This document shows, piece by piece, positions 13,406 through 23,745 of a DNA stretch of 64,000 bases; position 1 is the stretch's first letter, and each line of letters opens with the position of its first letter. The notes under the pieces are model-generated. The model did no database searches. It was not told the DNA's origin and saw nothing but the letters and a program-made list of their open reading frames with translations. Both the position numbers and the translations under genes were made by a program. The DNA lies in contig NC_092673.1 of NCBI RefSeq assembly GCF_964355755.1, forward strand, positions 33,055,648-33,119,647, written 5' to 3'. The DNA is from Antedon mediterranea. Taxonomy: Eukaryota > Echinodermata > Crinoidea > Comatulida > Antedonidae.

Positions 13406-14368
13406 CTGTACGTTGTCGTATTTACAATTATGTGCATCATGCAGGGATAAAATTGAGATTATGTTCCAGGAATATTCCAGAAATTCATTAGTAATACAAT
13501 ATGTATTGTTTATTCGGTTAGAACCACTGTATATAAACATTTTAAATATCCTATTCCTGGTATTTCTAAAGATTTATATAGATTAGAAATTCCTTGAAAA
13601 TCGAAGAATCGCAGTTGATAAACTAAATCGATACGTTATTTCCACACTGAAAACTGAAAATACTCTTCCCTGGTTTAAATAATTTTTTTTTTTAACTGAC
13701 TCAAAAAAGCATACCGCCAGTCGGATATTTAAACATCGGCCGCGTGTCATAGATTATGTCGTCATCGGGAATGATATGTGACGTGTATTTTTTCATTGCT
13801 TGTTGGTGAATTTATATATACCATAAACGATAATAATGTAACGGATTAATTCATTATAACCTCTTTGGTGTGTATGCCTACTTATTTGTTGTTAACCGTT
13901 TGGTTTTATAGCTCATATTTTTATAAATAATACTTTTAATACAATTTTTAACTCGTAGATGACAGCGAGATAGAAATTACAAAACTGCGAAAATTGCCTA
14001 ATTTTGAATATTTTTAACAAATGCCAAAATACGAGAATGTATTTCATTTTTTTTCACATATATTTTTGCACAAATTCTCGTTAAAATTGCAATTGACTTT
14101 GCTCTCATCATATTTAAATATATCATATTATATATAAAACCGGCAATTCAGAGTGACGTGGCTGAAGGTCAGTCTATAATGACTGAACTTCAGTCTTTAT
14201 AGAGTGAGTGACTGATGACGTCACTTCACATTCATACACAAAAGAATCAACACGTAAACGTACATAATCGTCAGTGACGACAAGAAGACGTACAGTCTGA
14301 CGCGCGCATTTAAATGTTGATCATAGTAGAACGATTTGTCTACGCACGTGCGTATTTCTTATAGTTAT

Positions 14369-14502
14369 GGGTTTTTAACACCTGTTCCGGCACGGTTTCG
14401 CGACGCTCCACACGCTTATGCGCCAATCAATATGCGCGTAGCCGAGTAAAAACGAAACATTGACGTTCGTCCGGAATCATGCCGGAACAGGTGTGAAAGA
14501 CC
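14369..14502. mobile_element. MITE family B, good copy
   Basis: Left terminus GGTTTTTAACACCTGTTCCG and right terminus CCGGAACAGGTGTGAAAGAC are inverted repeats; the element is about 134 bp and has no coding capacity. The target duplication is not clear to me. Confidence 0.75.
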
Positions 14503-15296
14503 ATTTAATAGCGTATCAGTCTTTCGAAACTTCCGTTTTTATTAATAGTTATCCACCATTTCTTATGGTTTACCGTTTCATCATTAATCTTCCGATTCAC
14601 TGGGCATTCGAAAGCCGACTTATTTCACGATAAATATATATTTGATTTCAATGACTGGGAATATAATTGTTAATGGATTGATTGTTATGTGTCAAAATGT
14701 TCTAATCATATTTATATAAACTTTTTGTATAATTGAGAAATGAAAATTAATGCAATATATATTATATCTTTTATATTTATCGAATCATGACAAATCAGCT
14801 CCAATTGTTGAAAACTATATTTATATAAAATAATTATTGTAAGGCTTTTGCAGTTAGATGGATCACTAATTTTAATGCAAAACTGAATAGTTCTATCTGT
14901 TTATTGGTATAAAAGGTGGTAAAATGTAGCTTGTGATTTAGAATAATAAAATTTACTAAAAGAATATCAGTTCTGTTAAAAATGTTTTCGGGCATCGTAC
15001 GTCAGAAACGGCGCTAGTTCCCAACTTTCCTTGAATGTGCGTCCAAGCCTCCAATCATCCGTTCAGGCTTACTTTATTTACCTGATAAGGTTTAAGGACC
15101 AATTATCGCTAACTGGGGCTGTGTTTCCGCAGCCAAAAATTAACCAATAAACTGCCTGTGGAAACGGGGTTAAACCGATTCCACTTGAAAACAATTAATC
15201 GGTAATTATCTCATTCAAATCAGAATATTATCGGATAATTATTGCGATGTGATTGCGTCTCTGGTTTTTTGGTAATGACTGATCATGCGCACTTTA

Positions 15297-15452
15297 TTGG
15301 TTTCCACTAGGATGCAACGCAAGGACGTACGTAGACAAAACGTAAGTGAGTTGACCAATCACAAGAGATGGATTATTCGAACTGTCGCTTGTCATTGGTC
15401 CGCATGCTTGCGTTGCGTTTACGTCTTTGCGTTGCGTCCTAGTGGGAACCAA
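15297..15452. mobile_element. MITE family C, good copy
   Basis: Left TTGGTTTCCACTAGGATGCA and right GCGTCCTAGTGGGAACCAA are inverted repeats. Further inner palindromy (GTTGACCAATCACAAG against CTTGTCATTGGTC) makes the whole 156 bp foldable. Confidence 0.8.
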
Positions 15453-15526
15453 GCTTTATGCATACAGCCCACACTATATCGGTATCAAACAATAAAGTAA
15501 CTACTGTTTACTGAATTAAATTATGA

Positions 15527-15532
15527 TTTATT
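15527..15532 (-). terminator. AATAAA polyadenylation signal of the lectin gene
   Basis: Plus-strand TTTATT reads AATAAA on the minus strand, 22 bases after the lectin stop codon. The position fits a short 3' UTR. Confidence 0.6.
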
Positions 15533-15553
15533 ATCACTTTTTTTTATAATATT

Positions 15554-16396
15554 TTAACATTTTAAGTTACTTTTGTATTTTAATACAGATAGTAATATAT
15601 TAAAGGCTTGCTTGTCCTTGGCTTTTGACTTGCAGATAAATGGTAGGCGGTTGCCGCATGGTGCAGCATGCCATACACCTCCATGACTCTTGAATATTGC
15701 CGTGCATTCAGTAGGCGTGTGGAACAAGCCTAGCACGTGTGTAGGTTGCGATTTGTCCCAATAAGCGAACGTATACAGAGAGCCGTCAAGCCAAATGGTC
15801 CACTTATTTTTTTTACTATATTTCATTCCAATCCAGTAGAATCCAATTTTAATTATTTTTTTCAGTAACACGTTCTCTTCCATCGAAGTAATGGACGTTA
15901 ATTGCCCGTGTAATTTCTAGAAGTTGGAAAATATGTTAAATCATTAGACGTGGCGTAGTACTATACACAGAACAAATCGAGGCTGTTGGGGACATCTCTA
16001 TCAAGATGACAACAACGTACAACGAGCAATATAAAATTAATGTTTTAACACTATGTCAAATCCTTATTTATCAATATAGGGACACTTGGTTGGTTCGTTG
16101 GTTCCTAACTAACGGTGTCCCCTCCCGTGTCCCCTTAATAAGGGTTACTGTACATAGATTCAGTCTGTTTTAGTTTTATGATTCTCATATATTTTGGTCG
16201 ATGGTGATTTTTTTAAACTTAGCGTGTGTTGTTGATGCCTACTTACCGTTTCACAGTGTTTCTTCGCGGCAGAAAATGTATGAGCAGTTTCAACTACAAC
16301 GTAACAGTATCCGTTTAACTCGGCATCACAAGCAAACGAAATTTCTAGAGTGGACAATACAAAAATAACCCCGATAATTTGTCCAACAACGACCAT
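15554..16396 (-). CDS. secreted single-domain C-type lectin-like protein
   Basis: Two exons on the minus strand: 16396-16247 (50 codons, donor GTAAGT) and 15916-15554 (120 codons plus stop, acceptor TTCTAG), joined in phase 0, giving 170 residues. Residues 1-22 are a hydrophobic signal peptide ending ISFA. The CTLD follows: CDAELNGYC (long-form cysteine pair), AAKKHC, LTSITSMEEN, FYWIGM (the conserved WIG), TEC, PCGNRLPFIC. All six long-form cysteines are present. The EPN/QPD calcium-site triplet appears as QPT, and the usual WND is replaced around WHAAPC, so calcium-dependent sugar binding by the classical site is doubtful. Likely extracellular; ligand unknown. An AATAAA lies just downstream. 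Confidence 0.9.
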
Positions 16397-17409
16397 GATT
16401 GTCTGATTCTGTTGAATACAGTATCTATCTGGTTAGACACGAGCTAGTAGGACGGAGCTGTTGGAGAGTATACAGGTGTCAAACATACAAGCCGTGTATT
16501 TCTTAAATTTGCATATTTGTATATATCCACGGGGTTATCCACGGACGCGTAGTGTATTGATCGAAATATTTGTTTGTTGAATTATGGAGGAATCCTCCAT
16601 GGTCGTTGAATAAAGTTTGGAAAGAAAAATTGGATTGTCTGCAAAGTAGCATATGCTCTCGGAAGATTCATTGCACTGCTTTAATTCCTAATAGACAGGT
16701 AGGTCTTGTAATTTTATAAGTCATTTAAAAATGATTATTGTGTAAACTTGTAATAATAGTATTTCATGCCTGACTGACTACAGGTAGTCGTCACGCTCCG
16801 ATTATTTGTCATTTACAGATACACATTAAACCCCCTTCCCTACATGTAAGGGGGTTGGGGATATTCGACGCTTTCTCTTGAAAGGAACGAGTGAAAATAC
16901 AGGTTTAGCACACCAACCCCTCACCCTAGTGGGACATTTCTATGAGAGGGACGCTAATGTGTCCCATTAATAGGCTACGTATTATAATAAGACTTTGTTT
17001 ATGTAGAGCATCTCGTGTATATGGTTGTCTGTGATCGGGATTGCCACCTTTGAAAAGGATAGCGAATGAATTCACGTGGACATTTTCCTGAAATGAGAAT
17101 AAATAAATAAATGAAATAAATAAATGCAATAAGACAAAAAGCAAAAACATTTTCTAATTTAGGCCTCATATGAAATATGTTAATTTATTAAGTCGAATTA
17201 TTGTTTTTTTAACATCTTTTTCCTTTGAGCGGATTACAAAAATACTATTATGAATTATATTGTACTACATACAATTCAACAACTGTCATACATTTTATTT
17301 TTTTGGGGGGGTGGGGGGGGGGTTGCATTCTTTTTTCTAGTCGCATGCTAGCAAATAATTATATTTTGTTCATAACATTTTGTTTACTATGCCTATACTT
17401 ATTAGATAA

Positions 17410-18630
17410 GTTAAGATTTATGGTATAAGAGGAGTTCCGCTAAACTGGTTCTCAAACTATCTTAAAAAAAGACTACAATACACATTTATTTTTAATACTG
17501 CATCTAGTAAAATGACAGTAAACACTGGAGTTCCTCAGGGATCCATATTGGGTCCATTATTATTTCTTATATTCATTAATGATATTAGTCTAGCATGTAA
17601 CCATGTAGACATGATTATGTATGCAGATGACACAAATGTGTTTTATAGTCACAATGATATTACTCAAGCTTTTGATACAATGAACCAGGAGTTATCTATA
17701 CTTTCGGACTGGTTTATTGCTAACAAATTAACGCTAAATGTAAACAAATCAAAATATGTTATATTTAAGGCTAGAAATAAGTCAGCTGACACTACCTCAC
17801 TAGAATTGAGGATGGGAAATGAATGTATAGTAAAAGCTACTGAAGTTAAATTTCTAGGCTTATTTCTGGATGAAACTTTATCGTTTAATTTTCATGTAAA
17901 TGAGGTAGCAAACAGTATTTCTAGAATAATTGGTGTCTTAAACAAAGTGTTAACGGTATACAATGCACTTATATTACCTAGAATATCGTATGCTATCACA
18001 GTATGGGGTGCTACTTCTGCTACAAACCTAAACCGTATACATATTCTCCAGAAAAAAGCACTTAGAAATATTTGTCATGTTCATTTTATGCATCCTTCTG
18101 ATCCACTTTTTATTTCAACCCAAACATTAAATATTTTTGACCTTTATACGAAACACACTGCTATATTTATGTATCAATATAAACATAATCTATTACCTGA
18201 ATCATTTAATAACTTATTTAGTACATCTGCCTCATTCCATAATTACTCAACTAGAAACAGGTCAAACTACTGTCCACAACTAAAACGCACCAAAGTCGGA
18301 CAGCAATGTATTTCCTACCAAGGAACACATATTTGGAACAATTTAACAGACTATAATAAAACAATCCCCCACTTTAAGTTTGTTTAAACAGAGATTAAAG
18401 CAATATTATAACAATAGAAATATTTAAGTTAAGTAAATCACATTATGTTATTTTGGTTTGTTCTTTTTGTTTGTACTAATTGTTTGATCTTTTTGTTAGG
18501 GTTACATGCTTAAAGCACTTGTGCTTATTTTGTATCCCATTCCATTATCTTATTATTTGTATTGTATTTGTATATGTTTTTATTTTGATTATGGAATAAA
18601 AATGTCGATGAATTGAATTGAAATTGAATA
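17410..18630 (+). mobile_element. 5'-truncated non-LTR retrotransposon with reverse transcriptase fragment
   Basis: An open frame runs from about 17410 to 18387 (ATG-initiated part 17512-18387, 291 residues). It starts inside the RT domain (GIRGVPLNWFSNYLKKR), contains VPQGSILGPLLF and the catalytic YADD at about 17620, and continues through the thumb into a C-terminal region with HIWNNL. The endonuclease and ORF1 parts are missing, as expected of 5' truncation. The 3' end has a short GAATTGAATTGAAATTGAA tail near 18610. The frame is intact over nearly 1 kb, so insertion is fairly recent. The type is CR1/jockey-like; the exact clade cannot be set by eye. Confidence 0.88.
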
Positions 18631-18689
18631 TTTAATGTTTTTATTAAGATAACATTATATATTTATCCAAAGAAAAATTATTAAATTAA

Positions 18690-18890
18690 TGTACAATGCT
18701 GATGTCGATATCAGTGCCTGGATCTCAATGCAACGGAGATATAAATAAAATAAGCAATGAAAAAAATACAATGCTGTGGGTATCAGTGGCTGGATCTCAA
18801 TGGAGATACCAATAAAATAAGCACTGAAAACATGACAATGCTGTGGGTATCAGTGCCTGGATCTCAATGAAGATATAAATCGAATAAACA
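18690..18890. repeat. tandem repeat, about 68 bp, three units
   Basis: Three units each contain CAATGCTG, a GTATCAGTG and CTGGATCTCAATG block and an A-rich spacer with AAATAAAATAAGCA. The same unit occurs singly at 4258-4330. It lies between the LINE and the first coiled-coil gene. Confidence 0.75.
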
Positions 18891-18957
18891 GAAACCTAGA
18901 TTAAAACAGCAGCAGAAAGAAGGTGCTTTCAGAAAAAACTTTCTTCGTCAGCACTAA

Positions 18958-18963
18958 TTTATT
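18958..18963 (-). terminator. AATAAA polyadenylation signal of coiled-coil gene 1
   Basis: Plus-strand TTTATT reads AATAAA on the minus strand, 35 bases after the stop codon of the gene at 18998-19858. Confidence 0.5.
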
Positions 18964-18997
18964 TTTATTTCTATATTCACACAATTTTATTATTAAG

Positions 18998-19858
18998 TCA
19001 TCTTCCACTTTTTGCATTAGCAGATATTTCACCAGTTTCATCAGTCATTTTCCGAAACTTTTTAAAAACGTGTTTCAATTCCTGTTGCTCCTTTTGTTCT
19101 ATAGACATCACGTGTTCAATTTCTTCCATGTCGTGCGTAAATTCATCCTGCAGTTTTCTAATCGTTTCCTTCTTTTCTCCATCTTTCATATTTCCAACAT
19201 GTAAGTTCTTCAGCTTGTGTTCCATCTCTTTTTCTGTCTCGTAGACGTCCCTCATGCCTTGCATTTCTTGATGGTTCCTTTTGTATTTGACACCAAGACG
19301 TTGGCGTAACAAAGACATGCTGTGACTCTTGTCTTTCTCGGACAAATCCGAGCTTTTGATTCGTCTAATCTGTTCTAACACGTGACTGCGGAGGCCATGT
19401 GCCACTCCAGCATCGCCCTAAAATGTCAAGAAAATAATGTGTTACCCGAAGTGTTTATGGGTTTTAAAAAAATACAGCATAAATACGTATTCTACCAAAC
19501 TACTGTAGTTGAATCTTCATAAAATAGTGGCAATTGATGCGCGCGTTAATAAGCTGTTGATAATGGCACGTATCTTGCACGCGCGCGTTAAATGTGTGTC
19601 TCGGTACGTGTGGTCTCTTTGTGCGCACTCTGTGTGCGTTATGTTTTAAATTGTTAATAATCAAAGACTTTAAAGCGCTATATGAATCTTTGATAATAAT
19701 AGCAGAATTATTTCCTCCTTGGTAATATCAAACAATATGACATTTAACAAATAAGTCTTGTAATAATAATTGTATGTAATCGTACTTACCACAGTTTCTG
19801 CATGTACAGATATTATAACTGCAAACCACATAAACAAAAACGCAACTTTAATATGCAT
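18998..19858 (-). CDS. small secreted coiled-coil protein, paralogue 1
   Basis: Minus-strand exons 19858-19790 (23 codons, donor GTAAGT) and 19417-18998 (139 codons plus TGA, acceptor TTTTAG), phase 0, 162 residues. Exon 1 encodes a signal peptide (AFLFMWFAVIISVHA, cleavage likely near HA-ET). The mature chain has no cysteine or tryptophan, is rich in K, E, M, Q and L, and is predicted by eye to be long helix/coiled coil, with key stretches YKRNHQEMQGMRDVYE and KLKNLHVGNM. It is clearly homologous to the neighbour at 20624-22347, with the same 23-codon signal exon and the same intron position and phase. I recognise no named family; a secreted structural, matrix or immune role would be speculation. 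Confidence 0.85.
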
Positions 19859-20370
19859 GTTTAGTGGTGTAACATAAAGAAATGAATGATGTATATTTTC
19901 ACCTCGAACGATGATCTTTTAAAACCGTAATGAGCCCGAATCAATAGGGTCGATTGTAGCATTCGTTTCTATAGGAACCACTGGTGTTGTATAACCTGTC
20001 CATTAAAATTACTTCAAATCGATATGAATAATTTACAATGGACGTGGTTGGTATCTAGGATATTTGAAAGGGGCATTGTCATAATTATTTATAACCACAA
20101 TACTTTTTCACTAACAATAAAAGAAAAGCTGTTATTGTATTTTATTTATTGCCTTAAAAAACATACAAAAGTAAGTAGAATTAGAATGTACAGTATAAGA
20201 TTAATGTAATATGCTAATACTGTATTTAAATTCAAATAATGACACAACTCACTCTAAATAGTGTTATTTGTTGAATGAACAATCACAATGCATAGAATAC
20301 ACATGCAGTAGACAGTGTGTGTATGATTACCAAACAGCTTGCTGAACATGGTTTAAAGAAACAAATGTAT

Positions 20371-20508
20371 TCTACACTATCAAAATAGTTAGACAAAGTG
20401 TGACGTTCCCGAATAGAATAATGATTTGACATCATCATGTCCATATATTATGGGCACATCACATTAATTTTTCTTGACACATAAAGTTTGATAGTGTAGA
20501 CAAAGCTA
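20371..20508. mobile_element. MITE family A
   Basis: Begins TCTACACTATCAAAATAG and ends AAGTTTGATAGTGTAGACAA, with the internal GACATCATCATGTCCATATA and GGGCACATCACATT motifs. It lies between the two coiled-coil genes, just past the 3' end of paralogue 2. Confidence 0.75.
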
Positions 20509-20601
20509 CGGTATAGAGTTTATTGGAACTTAATTGTAAATAACTGCAGTACGTAGGCCATAGCGTGTGCTTCTGGGATTAAGTGTTTAATTGATTTGTT
20601 T

Positions 20602-20607
20602 TTTATT
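20602..20607 (-). terminator. AATAAA polyadenylation signal of coiled-coil gene 2
   Basis: Plus-strand TTTATT, 17 bases after the TAA of the gene at 20624-22347. Confidence 0.5.
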
Positions 20608-20623
20608 TGGCCTAGCTCCTCGT

Positions 20624-22347
20624 TTACTCTTTTTGTGATGCTGCCTTCTTCTTTCCGATGGCACCTTTACTCTTTATTTTCTTGAAGAGTTCTACCAACT
20701 CATGATGTTCCTTTTCTTCGGCTGACAATAGTTTCTTAATCACTTCAGTCTCCTGCGTGATTTCTTTCTCTAGATTTCCAATTGACATTGTCTTATCTTC
20801 TTCTGGCATATCGTCAAGCTTTACGTTCTTCAGTTTGTCTGCCATTTTCTGCTGTTTCTCATAGACAACTTTGAGACCTAAAATCTCTTTGGTAGTTCTT
20901 TTGTACTCATCCTGAAGATGTTTTCGAATCTTATTCAATTTACCCGGTTTCTGCAAAATCAATAAAAACAACATGTCTTTATTTTTAGGCCAAGATAATT
21001 CCAGATTAATTTGTTAACCCTGGGTTATTTTTGGTTCCATGTCGTTGCGCCGACAAGGTTTGAAATGCATAGGCAGGCTTCTAGCTTCTAGCAGAGCTAT
21101 TGTATTTTTAAGATTTACTTTAAGATTGATTAATTGTAAGTGATAGGCCTATTCTCTAATTAAAATTTATAATGAATCTCTACCAATTGAAATAAGTTTC
21201 AATATTTATTATTTATTAACTATTAACAGAATATTTATTAATACTGGATAAATATAAAACGTAACTTAACTAAATCGTACCGTAATCCGAATAATTAAAG
21301 TTGGTGACTACAGTATAATAAAACGATGAAACGAATTTAGACTTGTACAATAAAAATAATGGGTGTCTCCAAGTTAAAAAGAAACACGACGCTTGGCAGT
21401 GATCCGTTCCTACAGCCTTTGTGAGGAGGAATTAACGCCATTCTCTATCTGTCTCTAAACTCCTTTTAGTCATCAAGTTGAGCCGCCGACAAGTTGAGCC
21501 GCCACCAGAAAAACGTTATTTTTTATGGAACGCCAAATGCTAACTTTCGCCGGTGCTCGTTCTATTTATATTATTAAGGGATTGATGTACATTCAAAAGT
21601 TTATATATCATGGTTTTTAGTATATATATTATAAAATATTATAATTAAAGAAATAATTATGAAAATCTGGCTTGTATATTCCAAAATATAAAACATCACC
21701 GAAAGTGATCGTTTTTAGCCAAAAATGACGTAAACATGTTGCCCCTCAGTCGGCAGTTGTATGAACTAGGCTTACTCCATTTTTCGGTAAAATAATTACA
21801 TAAAATCACGTTTTTTAGTAAAATATTTTGTGTATTAACATTGTAAAATTCAATAAAATATGATATTAAAAGATTAGTAAATAAAAAATAATATTTATTT
21901 AACCTCATTCGAAGAATGTTAATACTCTATTAATTAGTCCTGAGAGAGGACAACGTGACTTTACGTGGTAGGCCTACACGTGGCGAGAAAAATTATGAGT
22001 GCACTGAATTTTTTCCTCGAAAGATTAAAAACAATTACATTATTAAATATTACTACTTTCCTTTGCTGTGTTGTTAATTATAATATGTAATTATATATTA
22101 TTTATTTTCATGACACAATAAACCAAGACCATGAACTTATGTACTAGGACACCATCCTAATCACTACGCGAAATGTCGTAAAAGACGCATGCACTGGGCG
22201 TTTCATAGAAATCACCGGCGGCTCAACTTGTCGGCGGCCCAACCGGTCATATCCCAAACAGAATTGTTTTTAACTTACGAATGCTTCAACTTGTAATGTT
22301 AAAATCACTATAAATGTCAGGAAAATAAGTCCAGTTTTGGCGTCCAT
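20624..22347 (-). CDS. small secreted coiled-coil protein, paralogue 2
   Basis: Minus-strand exons 22347-22279 (23 codons, donor GTAAGT) and 20950-20624 (108 codons plus TAA, acceptor TTGCAG), phase 0, 131 residues. Exon 1 is a signal peptide (GLIFLTFIVILTLQVEA). The mature chain is lysine/glutamate-rich and helical with no cysteine or tryptophan. It aligns with paralogue 1 over almost its whole length: YKR, then VYE, KLKN, DDM, then S-EEKE-HEL-FKK at matching spacing. The C-terminus is very basic (KSKGAIGKKKAASQK). The intron (1.3 kb) has gained an inverted-repeat element at 21480-22240. It is probably a lineage-specific family that arose by tandem duplication; the function is unknown. Confidence 0.85.
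21480..22240. mobile_element. inverted-repeat DNA element in coiled-coil gene 2 intron
   Basis: CGCCGACAAGTTGAGCCGCC near 21483 is exactly inverted as GGCGGCTCAACTTGTCGGCG near 22214. Weaker inverted similarity continues inwards (TTTATGGAACGCC against the complement of GGGCGTTTCATAGA). There is no transposase frame, so it is a non-autonomous element about 760 bp long. Confidence 0.7.
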
Positions 22348-23745
22348 TTCAACGGTTATTTTCTGAACGAAGATGTTGTTTCAAGAGTCGAGTTCACACA
22401 ACCTGTTTCGAGACCTCCAAGTTTGCTAATGGGATTTAACATTGATGTGAATCGATGAAAACAATTCCATTGTGACATTCATTTTCTATGAAAACAATCA
22501 AGTGTTATGTAACATTGAATGTCGATTCAAGCTAGGCCTATTCACTACATTGTGTGAAGGATGCAAAGACAAAGAACTCCCCCTGTAAACGCCCTTGGTG
22601 CGTGCATGGTATTTTGTCACCTCCCTCCTGCTTGGTGGCTTGGTGTTTTATTTTGAATCATCGTATTGTTACGTCAGTAAGAACTGTAACTTTTTCTTAG
22701 AATGTAAAAAACCTGCACAAGAATTAATTCATTTCAGTTGAATACGAATAATTATACTAGATATATTGTCTTAAAAAATAATTTCATTTTGTTGTTGAAT
22801 GTTATTTTAATGTTACATAATAGTTATTCACTTTGACCAACAAAAAACAAGATGGAAAAAAATTGATTTATCTGAAAGAAATGCAATTTAGGCTAAACCA
22901 AAAAATACTTAAATTTAGACAATGAGTTAAAATTAACCGTTTATTTTTGTCTTTTTATAAGTGAAATTATTATTTTTTTATTCTACAGAAGTGAATAACT
23001 TGATTAAAACTGCAAAATGGCCTATTAAAGGTCTGATTTTAAACTCATGTTTTTTATTTGTGAAATGTTTCGATCATTTTTAAATTTACTTTTTATCGGC
23101 AGTTTATAACCAAAGATTTCTGTTTGAAAATAATTACTACATATCCAGGTAATGTATCCGCCTACTGAATCTACGCCCTCTAATATTACAGACAGACGTA
23201 TAACTTGTTGGCTTAAATAATATTTCGACGTTCAGTAGGCCTACCCGGTGAAGTGTAGGTGCATGGATATTTTACACACTATAGTATACATTTTCTGTTT
23301 CTTCTATTTCATGCATTTTTTATATACTATCAATATACATAATATCAGGTGTTATCATACTATAATAAGATAAAACTTTATTGAACAACGCAGTTTGTAG
23401 GCCTATCTGTGTGGTGGTGGTGCGTTCATTAAATAACAAAGCAATAACAAACTAAAAGAAAGAAAAAAAAAGTATAAAAAATAATATATAAATCTTAAAT
23501 AAGAAAGGAGCGAAATACAACTTAAAACTAAAGAGAACTTGTTACTGAGTAGGCGCGCCTATATGCATGGGACCAAAGATACGGACGACTCGAGAGAGTT
23601 ACAATTGGTCTCTGGCACTTGAGGGCGGCCTAGCAAATTTGCATCGCCGCAACTCGCGCAACACAACAAAATCTGTGATGTTGTATTGTAATAACATAAC
23701 AAATTGAAAATTAAAATGTGTAAAAGCACTTGATAAGTTTAAAAG

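Larger units (their letters stand above)
12330..15526. other. intergenic region between desaturase and lectin genes
   Basis: About 3.2 kb separating two convergent genes. It contains a short 31-32-bp tandem array (13299-13405), MITE family B (14369-14502), MITE family C (15297-15452) and a small palindrome GACTGAACTTCAGTC near 14180. I see no coding exon. Confidence 0.6.

Noticed and set aside
18998-19204. Plus-strand 93-codon frame opposite coiled-coil gene 1
   Set aside because: It is the antisense shadow of the lysine/glutamate-rich exon.
19790-19858. Coiled-coil gene 1 signal exon as a separate 62-codon gene reading into the intron
   Set aside because: A GTAAGT donor after codon 23 and homology of the layout with the neighbouring paralogue show it is a spliced exon.
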